From Odobenus rosmarus divergens (Eukaryota; Chordata; Mammalia; Carnivora; Odobenidae), in assembly GCF_000321225.1 (NCBI RefSeq), contig NW_004450267.1:4571924-4635923 (forward strand): a DNA stretch of 64,000 nt, written 5' to 3'. A model generated the notes under the pieces. It ran no database searches. It saw nothing but the letters and a program-made list of their open reading frames with translations, and was not told where the DNA came from. Both the position numbers and the translations under genes were made by a program. Each line of letters opens with the position of its first letter. Position 1 is the stretch's first letter. Positions 24,800 through 36,820 of the stretch are shown in pieces.

Positions 24800-25010
24800 T
24801 ATTAATTTTCACTAAAGGCTATTGCTGACCAGTGGTCACTGGTATGTATTGCTTAATTGCCCTGGCTAGAACCTCCATTACAATGTTTAATAGAAGTGGC
24901 AAGAGCAAATATCCTTATCTTGTTCCTGATCCATGGTAAAAAGCTTTCAGTCTTTTACTATTAAGTATGATGTATTATACTCAATTTTTAGTATTAATTG
25001 ATACAATTTC
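24800..25010 (-). mobile_element. L1 ORF2 fragment, antisense
   Basis: TTGCCCTGGCTAGAACCTCC, ATCCTTATCTTGTTCCTGAT and AAGCTTTCAGTCTTTTACTA are the complement of the L1 reverse-transcriptase region. Confidence 0.75.
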
Positions 25011-25356
25011 ATTGGCATTGGGGTTGATTCTGTCTCTGTGCATTCCTGCTCTCTTTTTAAATAGTGAAAAATATTAAGGGAAGGCAGAGTTAAAAACAAA
25101 AATTCTGAGTTCTTCCAGGGTTCAGTAATAGATGGAAATGAAGTAATTTGTTGAAATAATTCTCATCTGTTTGTCTTTTTTTTTTCCTTAAGACATCCTA
25201 CAAATAGTGAAAGTTAGGAAAATTCATTCAATTTGACTTTGGTGGTTTTCTTACATACTAAAAGTGTCTTCACTTTTTCCATATATAATATAATGGATAA
25301 CTCCCGATATTTTTAAATCAACCTAAATGTTGCTATTCATTATTTAGTAAACTCTT

Positions 25357-25547
25357 TTTTTTTTTTTTTTAATTTACTTATTAGAGAGAGAGAATGGTAG
25401 AGAGAGAGCATGAGAGGGAAGAAGGTCAGAGGGAGAAGCTGACTCCCTGCTGAGCAGGGAGCCCGATGCGGGACTCGATCCCAGGACTCCAGGATCATGA
25501 CCTGAGCCGAAGGCAGTTGCTTAACCAACTGAGCCACCCAGGCGCCC
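25357..25547 (-). mobile_element. Can-SINE, antisense
   Basis: A T tail then GAGAGAGAGAATGG at the left and GCCACCCAGGCGCCC at the right. A perfect 18-bp target-site duplication ATTATTTAGTAAACTCTT lies at 25339-25356 and 25550-25567. Confidence 0.96.
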
Positions 25548-26031
25548 TTATTATTTAGTAAACTCTTATAAGTAAATTCTTTTGACGTTAATACTTTTGT
25601 AGTTATGTGAATTTTTCATTAGGAAGAACATTTTCTTCCTTCCAATACGTTTTTATTTTTAAATTCTTACCTTGTGATGGTATATAGATTTGAAGTTTTT
25701 AATTGCCTGAGATTATGCATTTAATAGGAACTGTGAGTCACATGACTGTTGATAGATAAAATCTTGACTTTCGATATTAATGTATAGTTAGAAAGGGAAT
25801 TACTGAATTGAACCTAAACAACAAGAAATTAGTAAATTAGGCTTCTTTTTAAATCTTCCTTTGGAGAAGCCTTACACTATAGGATTCATCTGTCCTGTTC
25901 AGATATATTGGTATAGGCTGATGAGAAAATGAAAATCTTTGGGCCTATAAGGGACTGAGGACATCTGAGTTATAAATTTTCCTCTGCCTCTTTATGGCAT
26001 ATATGTATCCATAATTAAAACAAATTGTATT

Positions 26032-26230
26032 GGGGCGCCTGGGTGGCTCAGTTGGTTAAGCGACTGCCTTCGGCTCAGGTCATGATCCTGGAGTCCCGGG
26101 ATCGAGTCCTGCATCGGGCTTCCTGCTCAGCAGGGAGTCTGCTTCTCCCTCTGACCCTCTTCCCTCTCGTGCTATCTCTCATTCTCTCTCTCTCAAATAA
26201 ATAAATAAAATCTTTAAAAAAAAAATAAAT
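26032..26230 (+). mobile_element. Can-SINE, sense
   Basis: Begins GGGGCGCCTGGGTGGCTCAG and ends in AAATAAATAAAATC and an A tail. A perfect 15-bp duplication AAAACAAATTGTATT lies at 26017-26031 and 26231-26245. Confidence 0.96.
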
Positions 26231-26259
26231 AAAACAAATTGTATTAAAAAGAAAAAAAT

Positions 26260-26920
26260 TTATACAACTTAAAAATTAATAAGTGCTATTCCAGTATACT
26301 AGCAGCAACTAATTGTAAATAAGTCAATTAATTCTGGCAACAAAAATATGAAATACCTAGCAATCAGCTTAACAGGAAATTATAGAGTTTGTAATAAGAA
26401 AACTATAAAACTTTGCTGATGGCATCAAAGAATACCTAAGTAAGCAGAGAACAGAACTTACTGCTGAGCAGGAAGATAATGTAGAGATCATATTTTCCCC
26501 AGATGAATCTGTAAAGTTGGTATAGTACCAGTTATAGCCCCAGAAAAGAGAGCAAGTGTGTTTGGGGGGCAGGGAAGAAAGGGAGAAAGGAATGAGATAA
26601 AATGAAAGAGGAAGAATTTTAGAATTTAGTTTCTCTGTTGCACTGGTCACATTTCAAGTGCTCAGTAACTATATGTGGGTAGTAACTCCAGTATTGGACA
26701 AGACAGATAATAGAACATTTTATCATCACAGAAACTTCTGTTGAACAGTGTTGATGTATAGAAAAGTAAAAACTCAAGAATAGTCAAGAAAAATTTAAAA
26801 TAAGAGTAATTGTGAGAGATTTCCCTACCAAATGCTAAAACATAAAGCATCATTAATTAAAGCAGCAGAGTTGTGGTCCCAGACTGGATAGATCAGTGGA
26901 ATACAACTTAACGTAGACAT
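26260..26920 (+). mobile_element. L1 ORF2 fragment, sense, decayed
   Basis: ATACCTAGCAATCAGCTTAA, AGAAAACTATAAAACTTTGC and GGATAGATCAGTGGAATACA follow the order of L1 ORF2. Unrelated sequence lies between. Confidence 0.65.
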
Positions 26921-27069
26921 ATGTTGTATAATCTGATTTTCTTTCCTGGTCGGGTTTCTTTTAGGTTAGTTGCTCTTAGTTACAGCTTTGTAGGGTTTTT
27001 TTCCCATGAATGTTAGCATTTAATATTTAGGAATTTACCACCTATTCTTAAATGCCTTTGTAATTTGTG

Positions 27070-27310
27070 CCTTTTACCCAGACTGCTGCCATAACTTCTT
27101 CACCAGTTTACTTTTCTCCAGTTGCTCTTCTTCTGTTCCATACTACCATAGCTCCTTTCCTGGAAAATCTGTTAAACCTATTTGATGCCCTGAAACTTTC
27201 AAGAATATTTCTCATTGCTTAGTACAGCATTCCAGACCTTTCACAGTCAGGCCCAGTTGACTTCTAGTTTCTGCTCCAGCTTGGATCCCCTACACAATCC
27301 CATTTTGTTG
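27070..27310 (+). mobile_element. L2-like fragment
   Basis: Pyrimidine-rich pieces such as CCAGACCTTTCACAGTCAGG and TCTGCTCCAGCTTGGATCCC resemble L2. Confidence 0.4.
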
Positions 27311-28291
27311 ATAGGCCTCAATTCAAAACCTAGAAAATATTAGCAATGACTGTTCTCAGGAAGTATTCTAGATCTACTCTCATATTTTTAAAGAAGAAAA
27401 AATTATTTTGTCAATAATATATTCATTTTGCCTAAAGATCAATATCCTCTGGTTTTATTCTCATGTTACATCTCCCCCTATCCTGCTAATTGAGGGTAAT
27501 AAACCTTATATAATAATATAAATAATATATTAGGCAAGCATTTTATTCCTATTGGAAGCCACATTTTGTAAAGATATAAAAAGAAAACTAAGCAAACAAA
27601 CCATTTTGTAGTTTTGCTGGAAAACATACTGCTGTGGAAAATATTACACCACCATTGTTTTTTTCACTTTTAATGAAGTGATACCTACAGAGTAATTTGT
27701 AGTTTTGGTAATGTACTTTTGGCATTTTGAAGCCCAGTTTGAATATGTTTAAAGTTGTTATCAAATTGTCTCTGTATATGAAATTATAAGACAGTTTTAA
27801 GTTATTGAGGGTTTAGGACTAAAGTCATTCAGACTTCCTATGGTCTTCTCACTTTTCACCTTTTTATGATCACTCTATGCTTCCTGGAATCCTCACTAGA
27901 TCTCAATGACTTAGCATTAAATTAAGCACCCAAGCATATTTACCATATATTTACCTTTTGAGAAGGCTTAATGGTGAAAATCTCAAATTTCTAAAAAACA
28001 GAAATTAAGGTCACAGTATAGAAATTTTACTTATTAACACCAAAAGGGCAATATAAGCACACTTATGTCGAATGTTTTCCAGAATAAAATTTCAGAGTAT
28101 TTGGAAATAAACAAATGAACAAAAATAGAGCCCAGTGTAGCAGTTTTGAGATTTGGCCAAAGCCATGTGCCGAGGAAAATTATATTAACTTTAATGGATG
28201 TTTTTAAAAATAGAAGAGTAATCAGCATAAATGAATTGGGTGTTCAGCTCAAGAAGTTAAAAAAAAAAGTCTGAATAAAATAAAGAATTGA

Positions 28292-28482
28292 GGGGCGCCT
28301 GGGTGGCTCAGTCGTTAAGCGTCTGCCTTCAGCTCAGGTCAGGATCCCAGGGCTCTGGAATTGAGCCCTGCATCAGACTCCCTGCTCGGCAGGAAGGCTG
28401 CTTCTCCCTCTCTCACTCCCCCTGCTTGTGTTCCCTCTCTCGCTGTCTCTCTCTGACAAATAAATAAAATCTTTAAAAAAAA
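28292..28482 (+). mobile_element. Can-SINE, sense
   Basis: Begins GGGGCGCCTGGGTGGCTCAG and ends GACAAATAAATAAAATC with an A tail. No clear target-site duplication was seen. Confidence 0.94.
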
Positions 28483-29509
28483 TTGATAAAAATAAAAGCA
28501 GAAAGTAATAGTATAGAATGTGATAGATTAATCAGTATTAAAACTACTTTGATAAGGACTGAGACTTTTAGCAAGTCTGAGCAAGGAAAAATAAAGATGA
28601 TACAGATAACCTTTAGAATAAGGAAAGTGTATAGCTGCAGATATGGGTTTTATTTTTACTCATAAAAAAAGGACTTCCAGTCAAGTTGGTAGGCTGTGTA
28701 TATGTATAAACCTCCTGCATTCTAGATGCATAGAAATCTGTTAGAAGGTGGGGGAGGGACAGTAAAATAACCCTACTGAGAAGGCATTTTGAGATGAGAA
28801 AACAAAGCAGGCCACTCCATACAGTTTACACAGTTCTATTCAGGGTAACTTGCTGACCAGCAGAGAAGGGTGGATTCGGCTGGTTGACAATCCATGGCAG
28901 CTGCATGGCTGTTCTCCATAAAGTCTGGGCCTTAGTTCACAGATTTTATAGAGTGAGGGAACTTGCAGAAGGGCATTGTAGTGAGATTCAGGGGTTCACA
29001 TGCACCTAATTAATTACTAAACTTTAATTGGATCTTGTGGAGCCATCTGTACATCAGGGAAAGGAAAGACTATATTACCTCTTAACAGATTCGTGGGAGG
29101 CCAAAGCAAGCCTCCCCACATCCAGGCCTTGGTGGGCATTTCTAAGATACGTATTTTAATCTCCAAGGGGCATGGAACTTGCGGTGCCCAGAAGTCATCA
29201 AGCAAACATATGAACAAAATGAAGGGCCAAAGATGGAGTTATTGTCAGCACTCCTACAAAATGAAAGATTAAAAAAATATATGTTTATATATGCATTCAT
29301 AACATCTCAAAAACAAGAAGAAAAGCTATTTAGGTGAGAAAGGGAGTTAAGAAAGTAGCAGTTGGATTTGAATCCATTAGAGCCATGAGAACCCAAAAAG
29401 GTAGAAGAGATGGGTTTCAAAAGCCCTGAAGAAAAAACCCTTAGGCCCTAAACTGGACCTGAATTAGGGGTGCTTTCTTATAGTATTGTGAAGAAAGCAA
29501 AGTAGCTTA

Positions 29510-30360
29510 CATAGGTGTCATTATTCTGTTGTGTCATTATTCTGTCGCTGTGTAACAAACCACCCTGAAACTTTAGTGGCTTAAAAAACATAACCTAGTT
29601 TAAAAATATTACTCCCTGACTTTTATGCTTATTTCAGATTTAAGGTTTAATAATATTATATTGTTTCAAAAAAAAAAAAACAGTTCATTATTTCTCGTGA
29701 TTTCCAGGTTAACTGGAAGGTTCTTCTTCATGTTGGCTGGGGCACTGGAAAAGGCTGGAAGATCCAAAATAGTCTAATTCATGTGACTGGCAGTTGATGA
29801 TTGTTGCTAGTTAGGAGTGCAGCTGGGGCTCTTGGCCAAGGGCCTTAATTCTCCTTCATTTGAATCTTCCCATGGGCTATTTGACCTTCCTCACATTATG
29901 GCTCCTAAGTTCTTTTTTTTTTTTTTTTAAGATTTTATTTATTTGAGAGTGAAAGAGCACAATCAGGGGGAGTGGCAGAGGGAGAGAGAGAGAAGCAGAC
30001 CTCCCACTGAACAGGGAGTGGGACGTGGGGCTCGATCCCAGGACCATGACCTGAGCCGAAGGCAGACGCTTAACCAACAGAACCATCCAGGTGCCCCTAT
30101 AGCTCCTAAGTTCTAAGAAAGTACCTTCTAAAACAAAGGCAAATATTACAAGGCATCACGTGACCTTCAGAAACCACACAGCATCATTTGTGCCACATTC
30201 TTTTTAAACAAAGCTTATCTAGAACCTGCCTAGATCCAAGGGAAGGAGAAATAGATGACATCTCTTGAGGGTAGGATGGTTTAGTCATGTTGCAAAAAAA
30301 CATTTAGGATGGAAGATGGGAGGCATCTAGAGAAATGCAGTTTATCACAATCCCTATTTG
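29510..30360 (-). mobile_element. MaLR-like LTR fragment, antisense, split by a SINE
   Basis: TGTAACAAACCACCCTGAAA, TTTAGTGGCTTAAAAAACAT, then past the SINE GCATCACGTGACCTTCAGAA and TTGTGCCACATTCTTTTT resemble solitary MaLR-type LTRs. No coding region is present. Confidence 0.5.
29914..30097 (-). mobile_element. Can-SINE, antisense, within an LTR-like repeat
   Basis: A T tail then AAGATTTTATTTATTTGAG at the left and CCATCCAGGTGCCCC at the right. Flanking repeats ATGGCTCCTAAGTTCT and TATAGCTCCTAAGTTCT. Confidence 0.94.
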
Positions 30361-31089
30361 ACTTGATCAAGTATTTTGCACAGCTTCATATCATCAGAAA
30401 TGTTAAAGCTATGGCATGAACCTGAATTAATCTGATCCCAAGGATTATTCACCTTTCACCAGTGGCCCTCACTGTGGAAATTACTACGTCCAGGAGGGAG
30501 TAGGGAATAAATTGGAAAGAATAAGATAAAGTGCCTGGTCTATAAGATGTGAGCAAGAACATGAATAGGGAATCAGATTTGGACATGAAATATATAAGTG
30601 AAATTTGTGACGGAGGAATCACCTAAAGTAACAGATGCAGAGGTGGGAACTTGCAAGATATGTGAAGGAAAGAGCAAGTCATTCAAATTTAATGGTATGT
30701 AACACTCATGAAGAAGTGAATTATGTATATTAGGAATGAAGCTAAGTGATAGATTGGGGTCAGTTCATGCAAAGCCTTGTATGAGAGTTTCTCAAAGTTT
30801 TGGAGCAAGTACATTATTAGACATGGGCTCCAGAAAGATCCATCAGTGTAAAACACATTAGAGTTATTTGGGCAGCAAAGAATACTAGTCCAAGAGTTGG
30901 GTAGATTACATTGGCAGTAGTCCAGAGGAGATTAACAAAGGCTTGAATCAAGGTAATAGAGATGAGAATGAAGAGATGATGGTTTTCAGAAAATTTGAAG
31001 TATTCAAATCAGTAAGAATTGGCACCTGATTAGATGTGTGGATCAAGGCAGTGAAAAGAGTTGAAGTTCCATAATATTAAAAGCTGTAT

Positions 31090-31303
31090 GGGGACGTCTG
31101 GGTGGGTTCAGTCAGTTAAGCATCTGCCTTCAGCTCAGGTCATGATCCCAGGGTCCTATGATGGAGCCCCACATCGTCAGGCTCCTTGCTTGGGGCGGGG
31201 TAGGGGGAGGGTCTGCTTCTCCCTCTCCTTCTGACCCTCCCCACTGCTCATTCTCATGTGCTCGCTCACTCTCTCTCAAATGAATAAATAAAATTTTTTA
31301 AAT
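31090..31303 (+). mobile_element. Can-SINE, sense, diverged
   Basis: Begins GGGGACGTCTGGGTGGGTTC and ends AAATGAATAAATAAAA. An 11-bp duplication AAAAGCTGTAT lies on both sides. Confidence 0.92.
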
Positions 31304-31526
31304 AAAAGCTGTATTTGAAAGTCATATCATGAATGTCAACTCATTAATCACACTTGTACTCTTCTATTCCTTGAAAATTTTACCTAAAATTATTAAAATG
31401 AAGCCAAATTATTTGATTACTATCACATTTAACAGGTTTGCATTAATAAATCATACAAAAATTATGTCTTGACATTTCAGATTTTATATTCTAAATTTCT
31501 GTGCTACTTCTTTTTTCCCCCATTAG

Positions 31527-31577
31527 GTTAATGGCACTGATGCAGATTATGAATATGAAGAAATCACACTTGAAAGG
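31527..31577 (+). CDS. DLG1: DLG1 exon, acidic linker leading into PDZ1
   Basis: This 51-nt exon follows a CCCCCATTAG acceptor and ends at AAAGG before GTAAAA. It encodes VNGTDADYEYEEITLER, 17 residues that match DLG1 exactly as I recall the human protein. The acidic DADYEYEE stretch closes the linker, and EEITLER forms the first beta strand of PDZ1. The exon is 0-0 phase. It is constitutive in the isoforms I know, because removing it would take the first strand from PDZ1. Confidence 0.96.
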
Positions 31578-32288
31578 GTAAAAGCTTAATTATCTTAAGT
31601 TTTTATGCATAAATCTGTTGCTTAAAGAATTCTTTAAATATACTGCTCTCTCATATAGAAATCAAGGGAAACGATCTTTCAAAAACAGAACCATGTAATA
31701 TTAGTTTCTTTAAGTATACATATTATAAAACTAGCCATGGTATTTTTAGAACATGTTGCTTTTCTTTAATAACTTTTTTTAAATAAATTTTTATTTAAAA
31801 TAGTTTTAGATTTACAGAAAAGTTATACCTAAAGTTTCCATTTATCCTGGCCTCAGTTTTGCCTATTGTTAACATCTTATCTGTTTCAACTAATGAACCA
31901 ATATTGACATAATATTATTAACTAAAGTCTATACTTTATTTGGTTTTCCTTAGTTTTTATGTTTTTCTCTTTCAGAATCCTTTCCAGAATATCACATTAC
32001 ACTTGGTTATCATGTCTCCTTACATTTCTCTAGTCTCTTTCTCAGATTTTTCTTTTTTTGTTTTATTTTTATTTTTTATATAAAACATTATTGATTTAAA
32101 GTATTTAGTATGCTAGTAATATGCTTATTGTTAACAGTTTTCTTTTTTAGCAAAATGATAACCATAGTTTTAGTGGACAATATCCTATTGAAAATTTATG
32201 CACTCCCCCAGTCAGAAAATAATTTAAGGGTACGATTTAGATATGTAAATTTTCTTATAATATTTACCCCTTAAGAATATCTGCATTC

Positions 32289-32484
32289 AGGGGGCGCCTG
32301 GGTGGCTCAGTCACTAAGCGTCTGCCTTCGGCTCAGGTCGTGATCCCAGGGTCCTGGGATCGAGCCCCACATCGGGCTCCCTGCTCCACAGGAGGCCTAC
32401 TTGTCCCTCTCCCAATCCCGCTGCTTGTGTTCCTTCTCTTGCTGTGTCTCTGTCAAATAAATAAATAAAATCTTAAAAAAAAAA
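32289..32484 (+). mobile_element. Can-SINE, sense
   Basis: Contains GGGGCGCCTGGGTGGCTCAG near its start and ends in AAATAAATAAATAAAATC and an A tail. The flanking 16-bp repeats AAGAATATCTGC(A/T)TTC differ by one base. Confidence 0.95.
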
Positions 32485-32929
32485 AAGAATATCTGCTTTC
32501 AAATGATGATGTATTTCAGTAATGCCATGTTGTCTGACAAGCATTTTGAGAAAGTGTTTCACAGAAGTAAATTTCCTAAGTAACTGAATGTCTGTTTAAG
32601 ACTGAAATTCTAGATAATTAGATTTGTTTATATGTGAAGCCAGAATGGATTCTGAGTGAAACTAGACCTGAGAGGGTCTTTTACATGTATATTAGATCTT
32701 TATTGCCCACTACCTGAATTTGAGTTACTATAATGTAGTACGCATATTTTAATATGGTATTTTTTTATTTAGGTTTTTTTCCAGCTTTCTTGAGATATAA
32801 TTGACATGTAATTCTAACTTTTTATCTTATTCATTCTTCATTCTTTCCTAGTGCCTTTTAAATTTATTTAGTTAGGACTGGACATTGTTTTTTCACTTGC
32901 TAAAAAATTGAGTACCAGGAGTTGGAGAG

Positions 32930-33215
32930 ATGTTGTTAAAGGATGCAAACTTAGATGAATTAATTTCTGGAGATCTAATGGACAGCATAGTGATTATAGT
33001 CAACAAGATTATATTATATACTTAAAAATTGCTAAGAGACTAGATCTTAAGTGTTCTCACCACAGGAAGAAATGACAGTAAGTGACATGATAGGGATGTT
33101 AGCTAAAGCAGTGGTTATAAACATATTGTAATATATAAATATGTCAGATCAATACATTGTACACCTTAAATTTATACAAAGTTATATGTAAATTATATCT
33201 CAATTTTTTAAAAAG
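32930..33215 (+). mobile_element. Old L1 3' end, sense
   Basis: GATTATAGTCAACAAGATTA, GATCTTAAGTGTTCTCACCA, then ACATTGTACACCTTAAATTT and TATATCTCAATTTTTTAAAA. Confidence 0.75.
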
Positions 33216-34190
33216 CAAAGAAGAAGAAGAATGTGAGTACCTGAGTGACTTGGTAACATCACACAACCATTGATACTATTATTCGTATTCTAGTAACTCT
33301 TAAAGACTTTAGACAAAAAAAATTATTAAAATAGAATTTTAGGACACATCATAGTAGAGGGAATATTTAAGCTATTTAATATTAACAGTTAAGTAATCAG
33401 TTCAGATGTATCTGCTTATTTGCATTGCTTGAAAGCCAGAGTTAGAACAGTTTTGCAAAAATAAACAATTTTTTAATACCATTGCTTAGAACAATTGTCT
33501 TTAAAGACTTTTTCGTAGCAGTAGAAACTTTTCTTCAAAGAAAATCTTATTCAGAAATATAGTATGTAAAAACTAGCATTGCTTTGGCAAAATTGACTTT
33601 GTTATCAAGAAAACTCACCAATTAACTTCTCAGGTTGGACTTTCAGTATTAAAAAATGCCTTTTGCTATTCAGGTGTCTTGGTTAAAGATGTCAGGGATA
33701 GGGGAAAAAAAAACGTATCAAGGATGATGACTTAACAGATACAATTTGGTCATTTTAAAGTCATCTGATGGCAAGGTTAGTAAAAGAAAAGCACCATCCC
33801 CTACCCCATTTTTAAAAAGCTGAAATAATGTTAGTTTTACCTACTCAGAAATAATTGCAGCGGGAAGATCACTTCACTTTTTTTCTCTTAGGAGACATTT
33901 GCCTTACCAAACATGAGTGAGATACATTGTAAAAGAAGAGACCTAATAGTGACACCCCTGCAGATGGGTGACTGATCCAAGGGCAAATTGCACATACTTT
34001 GAAAGAAAGAACCATAATAGACTATACTTCAAAAGTACTTAGTTAGTACCTACTCAGAAGTAATGCCTTTGAATTCTTCATAGAGAAAAAAGAGCTTTCT
34101 TTAATATTTCTTAATTTAGAATCTTCATATCCCCTACATAGACACCTTTATGTATATGTTCCCTGAGTTAGTACAGTTTCTAGGTTCTAA

Positions 34191-34403
<213 letters not shown>

Positions 34404-34634
34404 TGATGCTGAATACACTTTGTATATTTTTCTTTAGGCAGATTGAACAAGGCATCTATACAAATAAACACTGTCATAATAACCAACATAAGGTAGATGC
34501 TCAAATAAACAAATGAATGAGATAATTGTGCACTAAGCATTGTTTCCCTCTTTTCATTTAGGAATTTAGTTTTATCAGATATTATAACATGTTGAATAAT
34601 AAATTTGATTGATGGTTTTAAATGTGAGCAAATT

Positions 34635-34829
34635 GGGGGCACCTGGGTGGCTTAGTCGTTAAGCGTCTGTCTTCAGCTCAGGTCATGATCCCGGGGTTCT
34701 GGGATCAAGCACTGCGTCAGGCTCCCTGCAGGGAGCCTGCTTCCCTCTCTTCAGCTTCCCCTGCTTGTGTTCCCTCTCTCACTCTCTCTCTCTGTCAAAT
34801 AAATAAATAAAATCTTAAAAAAAAAAAAA
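34635..34829 (+). mobile_element. Can-SINE, sense
   Basis: Begins GGGGGCACCTGGGTGGCTTA. A perfect 11-bp duplication GTGAGCAAATT lies at 34624-34634 and 34830-34840. Confidence 0.95.
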
Positions 34830-35154
34830 GTGAGCAAATTTATAGAAATCAGAGAATTCCCTTTGTTTTTAAATATATTCACAAAATGTTTTCCATTTAT
34901 TTCCTGGGTAGGAAACATGTATATAAACTTAGGATACAAGAGATGATATATATCTGAGTTTGTATTCCATACCACAAAAAGTAAAGATTATGCAAATTTT
35001 AAATAAATTAATACATTTTCTTAATTGAGTTAATGAAAGTAATATTGGTCTGTTTAAATTCAGTGTTCCATTGTAGAAGATATCTTTAGCACACTTGGTT
35101 GTTTCCTTAGGCCATAGATTATGGCACTTTTCCTATTTCCTTGTTTGTTGGTTT

Positions 35155-35173
35155 TTATATATAAACATATATA

Positions 35174-35207
<34 letters not shown>
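35155..35207. repeat. (TG)n/(TA)n microsatellite
   Basis: TG run flanked by TA runs. Confidence 0.95.
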
Positions 35208-35934
35208 GTAAGAGTCATCAGTGTTAGGACTAAGGATTTTTATATGGTCTGTTAAAAATAACATCTGTTTTTAAGGCTGTTGTTGGTACCTTCTGAAGCT
35301 CTTCAGTTTCTTCTCACTGGATATGACAGGTGATAGATTAATGAAATCAGTTGGATATAAAATTAATAATTTGACCATTCATGTAAATGCAGACATTTAC
35401 TTCCCGATTCTGTTACTGGTCTTTTATTTGTGCTTATGTGAAAATTAATGTGTCCCATCTGTTTCACTGAAGAACATACCTTTAATACTTACTCTAATAT
35501 ATCACTGTCTTTGCATACAGAGTTTCTTTCCTCCTAAGAAAGCTATTATTAGGATCAGTTTTAATATTTTAATTGTCTTTTGTTCTCCTTCCCTGCCCAA
35601 TTTCAGATGATTTTTTTCCCCCTAATGCAATGTTATGCAATTTAAACTGAGACCAGAGCTAGGGGGGGAAAGTTAGGACTAGAACAAATCAAACTTTAAA
35701 AAAATATATTACTGTGTCAAATTAAAATAAATTATATGAGAAACCTTTTAATTAAATGTAATGTAATCTTTAGCTTCATATAAATTTCAAGAAATAACTT
35801 TATTTTTTTAAATGTATCTCGTTTGAAAAAGCAAGTCAAAAAATTATTTTTAGATATATCAGTGATTATCTCGCTTTTGCCACCACTGTCTCTGTGACCT
35901 TAAACTAATTATTTAGTCTGAACCTCCATTTTCT

Positions 35935-36120
35935 TTTCTTTGAGTCACAGCTCTGTCAGTCATTATCTGGGTGACTAGGAAAATTATTTAGACTCTTTGT
36001 GCCTTAATTTCTCCATTTGTGAAATAGGAATATAAATATATAACTACCCTTCAGGTTGTTGTAAGGGTTAAAACACTAAAACAAGTACCTGGCAGGTGGT
36101 TATTGTTAAATAAATACTAA
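35935..36120 (+). repeat. MIR
   Basis: TTATCTGGGTGACTAGGAAA, CTCCATTTGTGAAATAGGAA and AGTACCTGGCAGGTGGTTAT follow the MIR order. Confidence 0.6.
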
Positions 36121-36448
36121 AATGCTGAATAAATCAAGCATAAAGTACCTTAACGCTTACACAATAAGCATACAAGAACCGTACAAATTATAGCTGTCAT
36201 TATTATTTAATATTTTTGTGTGATAATTTGTTGTTTGCACTCTTTTTCGCTGGCCCTTGGAAAATATTTGTATTTATTTATATGAGTATTTGATACTGTG
36301 GAATTTAACATGAAGTTTCTTCATATATATTTTCTCTAGTAAATAATTCTCTTTACCTTAAAAATGAAAATGACAAAAAATTATCAAAGTGAAAATTAGA
36401 TATTTTAATATTTAATTTTTATTTTTAATATTTTGGGTTTTTTCTCAG

Positions 36449-36618
36449 GGTCAATGACTGTATATTGCGAGTAAACGAAGTAGATGTTCGTGATGTGACA
36501 CATAGCAAAGCAGTTGAAGCATTGAAAGAAGCAGGGTCTATTGTACGCTTGTATGTAAAAAGACGGAAACCTGTATCAGAAAAAATAATGGAAATAAAGC
36601 TGATTAAAGGTCCTAAAG
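36449..36618 (+). CDS. DLG1: DLG1 exon, end of PDZ1 and start of PDZ2
   Basis: This 170-nt exon starts after TTTCTCAG and ends CCTAAAG before GTATGG (phase 1). It finishes PDZ1 ([13 protein letters not shown], then [10 protein letters not shown], whose His is the alpha-B1 residue of class I PDZ domains, then [10 protein letters not shown]). It then begins PDZ2 ([14 protein letters not shown]). The final G is the first base of the Gly codon that opens the PDZ2 GLGF loop. A Can-SINE lies only 5 bases into the following intron. The last 13 bases of the exon and its donor are repeated beyond it (see 36624-36801). I take 36618 as the end because it joins in frame to the 38118 exon. Confidence 0.97.
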
Positions 36619-36623
36619 GTATG

Positions 36624-36801
36624 GGGGTGCCTGGGTGGCTCAGTCGGTTAAGCGTCTGCCTTCAGCTCAGGTCATGATCCCGAGTCTGGGATTGAGCCCT
36701 GCATAGGACTCCCTGCTCACCAGGGAGTCTGCTTCTCCCTCTGCCCTTCACTCTCCTCATGCGCTCTCTCTCTCAAATAAATAAATAAAAACTTAAAAAA
36801 A
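36624..36801 (+). mobile_element. Can-SINE inserted at the PDZ2 exon splice donor
   Basis: The element begins GGGGTGCCTGGGTGGCTCAG and ends in an A tail. It is flanked by a perfect 18-bp direct repeat, AAAGGTCCTAAAGGTATG, at 36606-36623 and 36802-36819. The left repeat is the last 13 bases of a DLG1 exon plus the first 5 bases of its intron, so the 5' splice site is duplicated. The target TT/AAAG fits L1-endonuclease-primed insertion. Its body has a deleted form, GATCCCGAGTCTGGG, shared with the copy at 57009. Confidence 0.97.
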
Positions 36802-36814
36802 AAAGGTCCTAAAG

Positions 36815-36820
36815 GTATGA
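36815..36820 (+). promoter_or_regulatory. Duplicated 5' splice site (cryptic donor copy)
   Basis: CCTAAAG followed by GTATGA repeats the authentic donor region at 36612-36623. The +1 to +5 bases are the same in both. The +6 base is A here and G at the authentic site (GTATGG), so the downstream copy keeps the pre-insertion intron context. Whether the spliceosome uses it cannot be told from DNA. Confidence 0.8.

Larger units (their letters stand above)
24558..31526 (+). other. DLG1: DLG1 intron between I1B and the pre-PDZ1 exon
   Basis: This 7.0-kb intron contains an antisense L1 reverse-transcriptase fragment (24.8-25.0 kb), a sense L1 ORF2 fragment (26.3-26.9 kb), L2-like sequence (27.1-27.3 kb), an LTR-like element (29.5-30.4 kb) and five SINEs. 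28680-29240 is less AT-rich and unassigned. 30500-31080 resembles an old, unnamed interspersed repeat. Confidence 0.9.

Noticed and set aside
36465..36677. 70-aa ORF as an alternative coding end
   Set aside because: It is the real exon read through its donor into the SINE. The joined exon is the better model, though the read-through is kept as a hypothesis in the findings.
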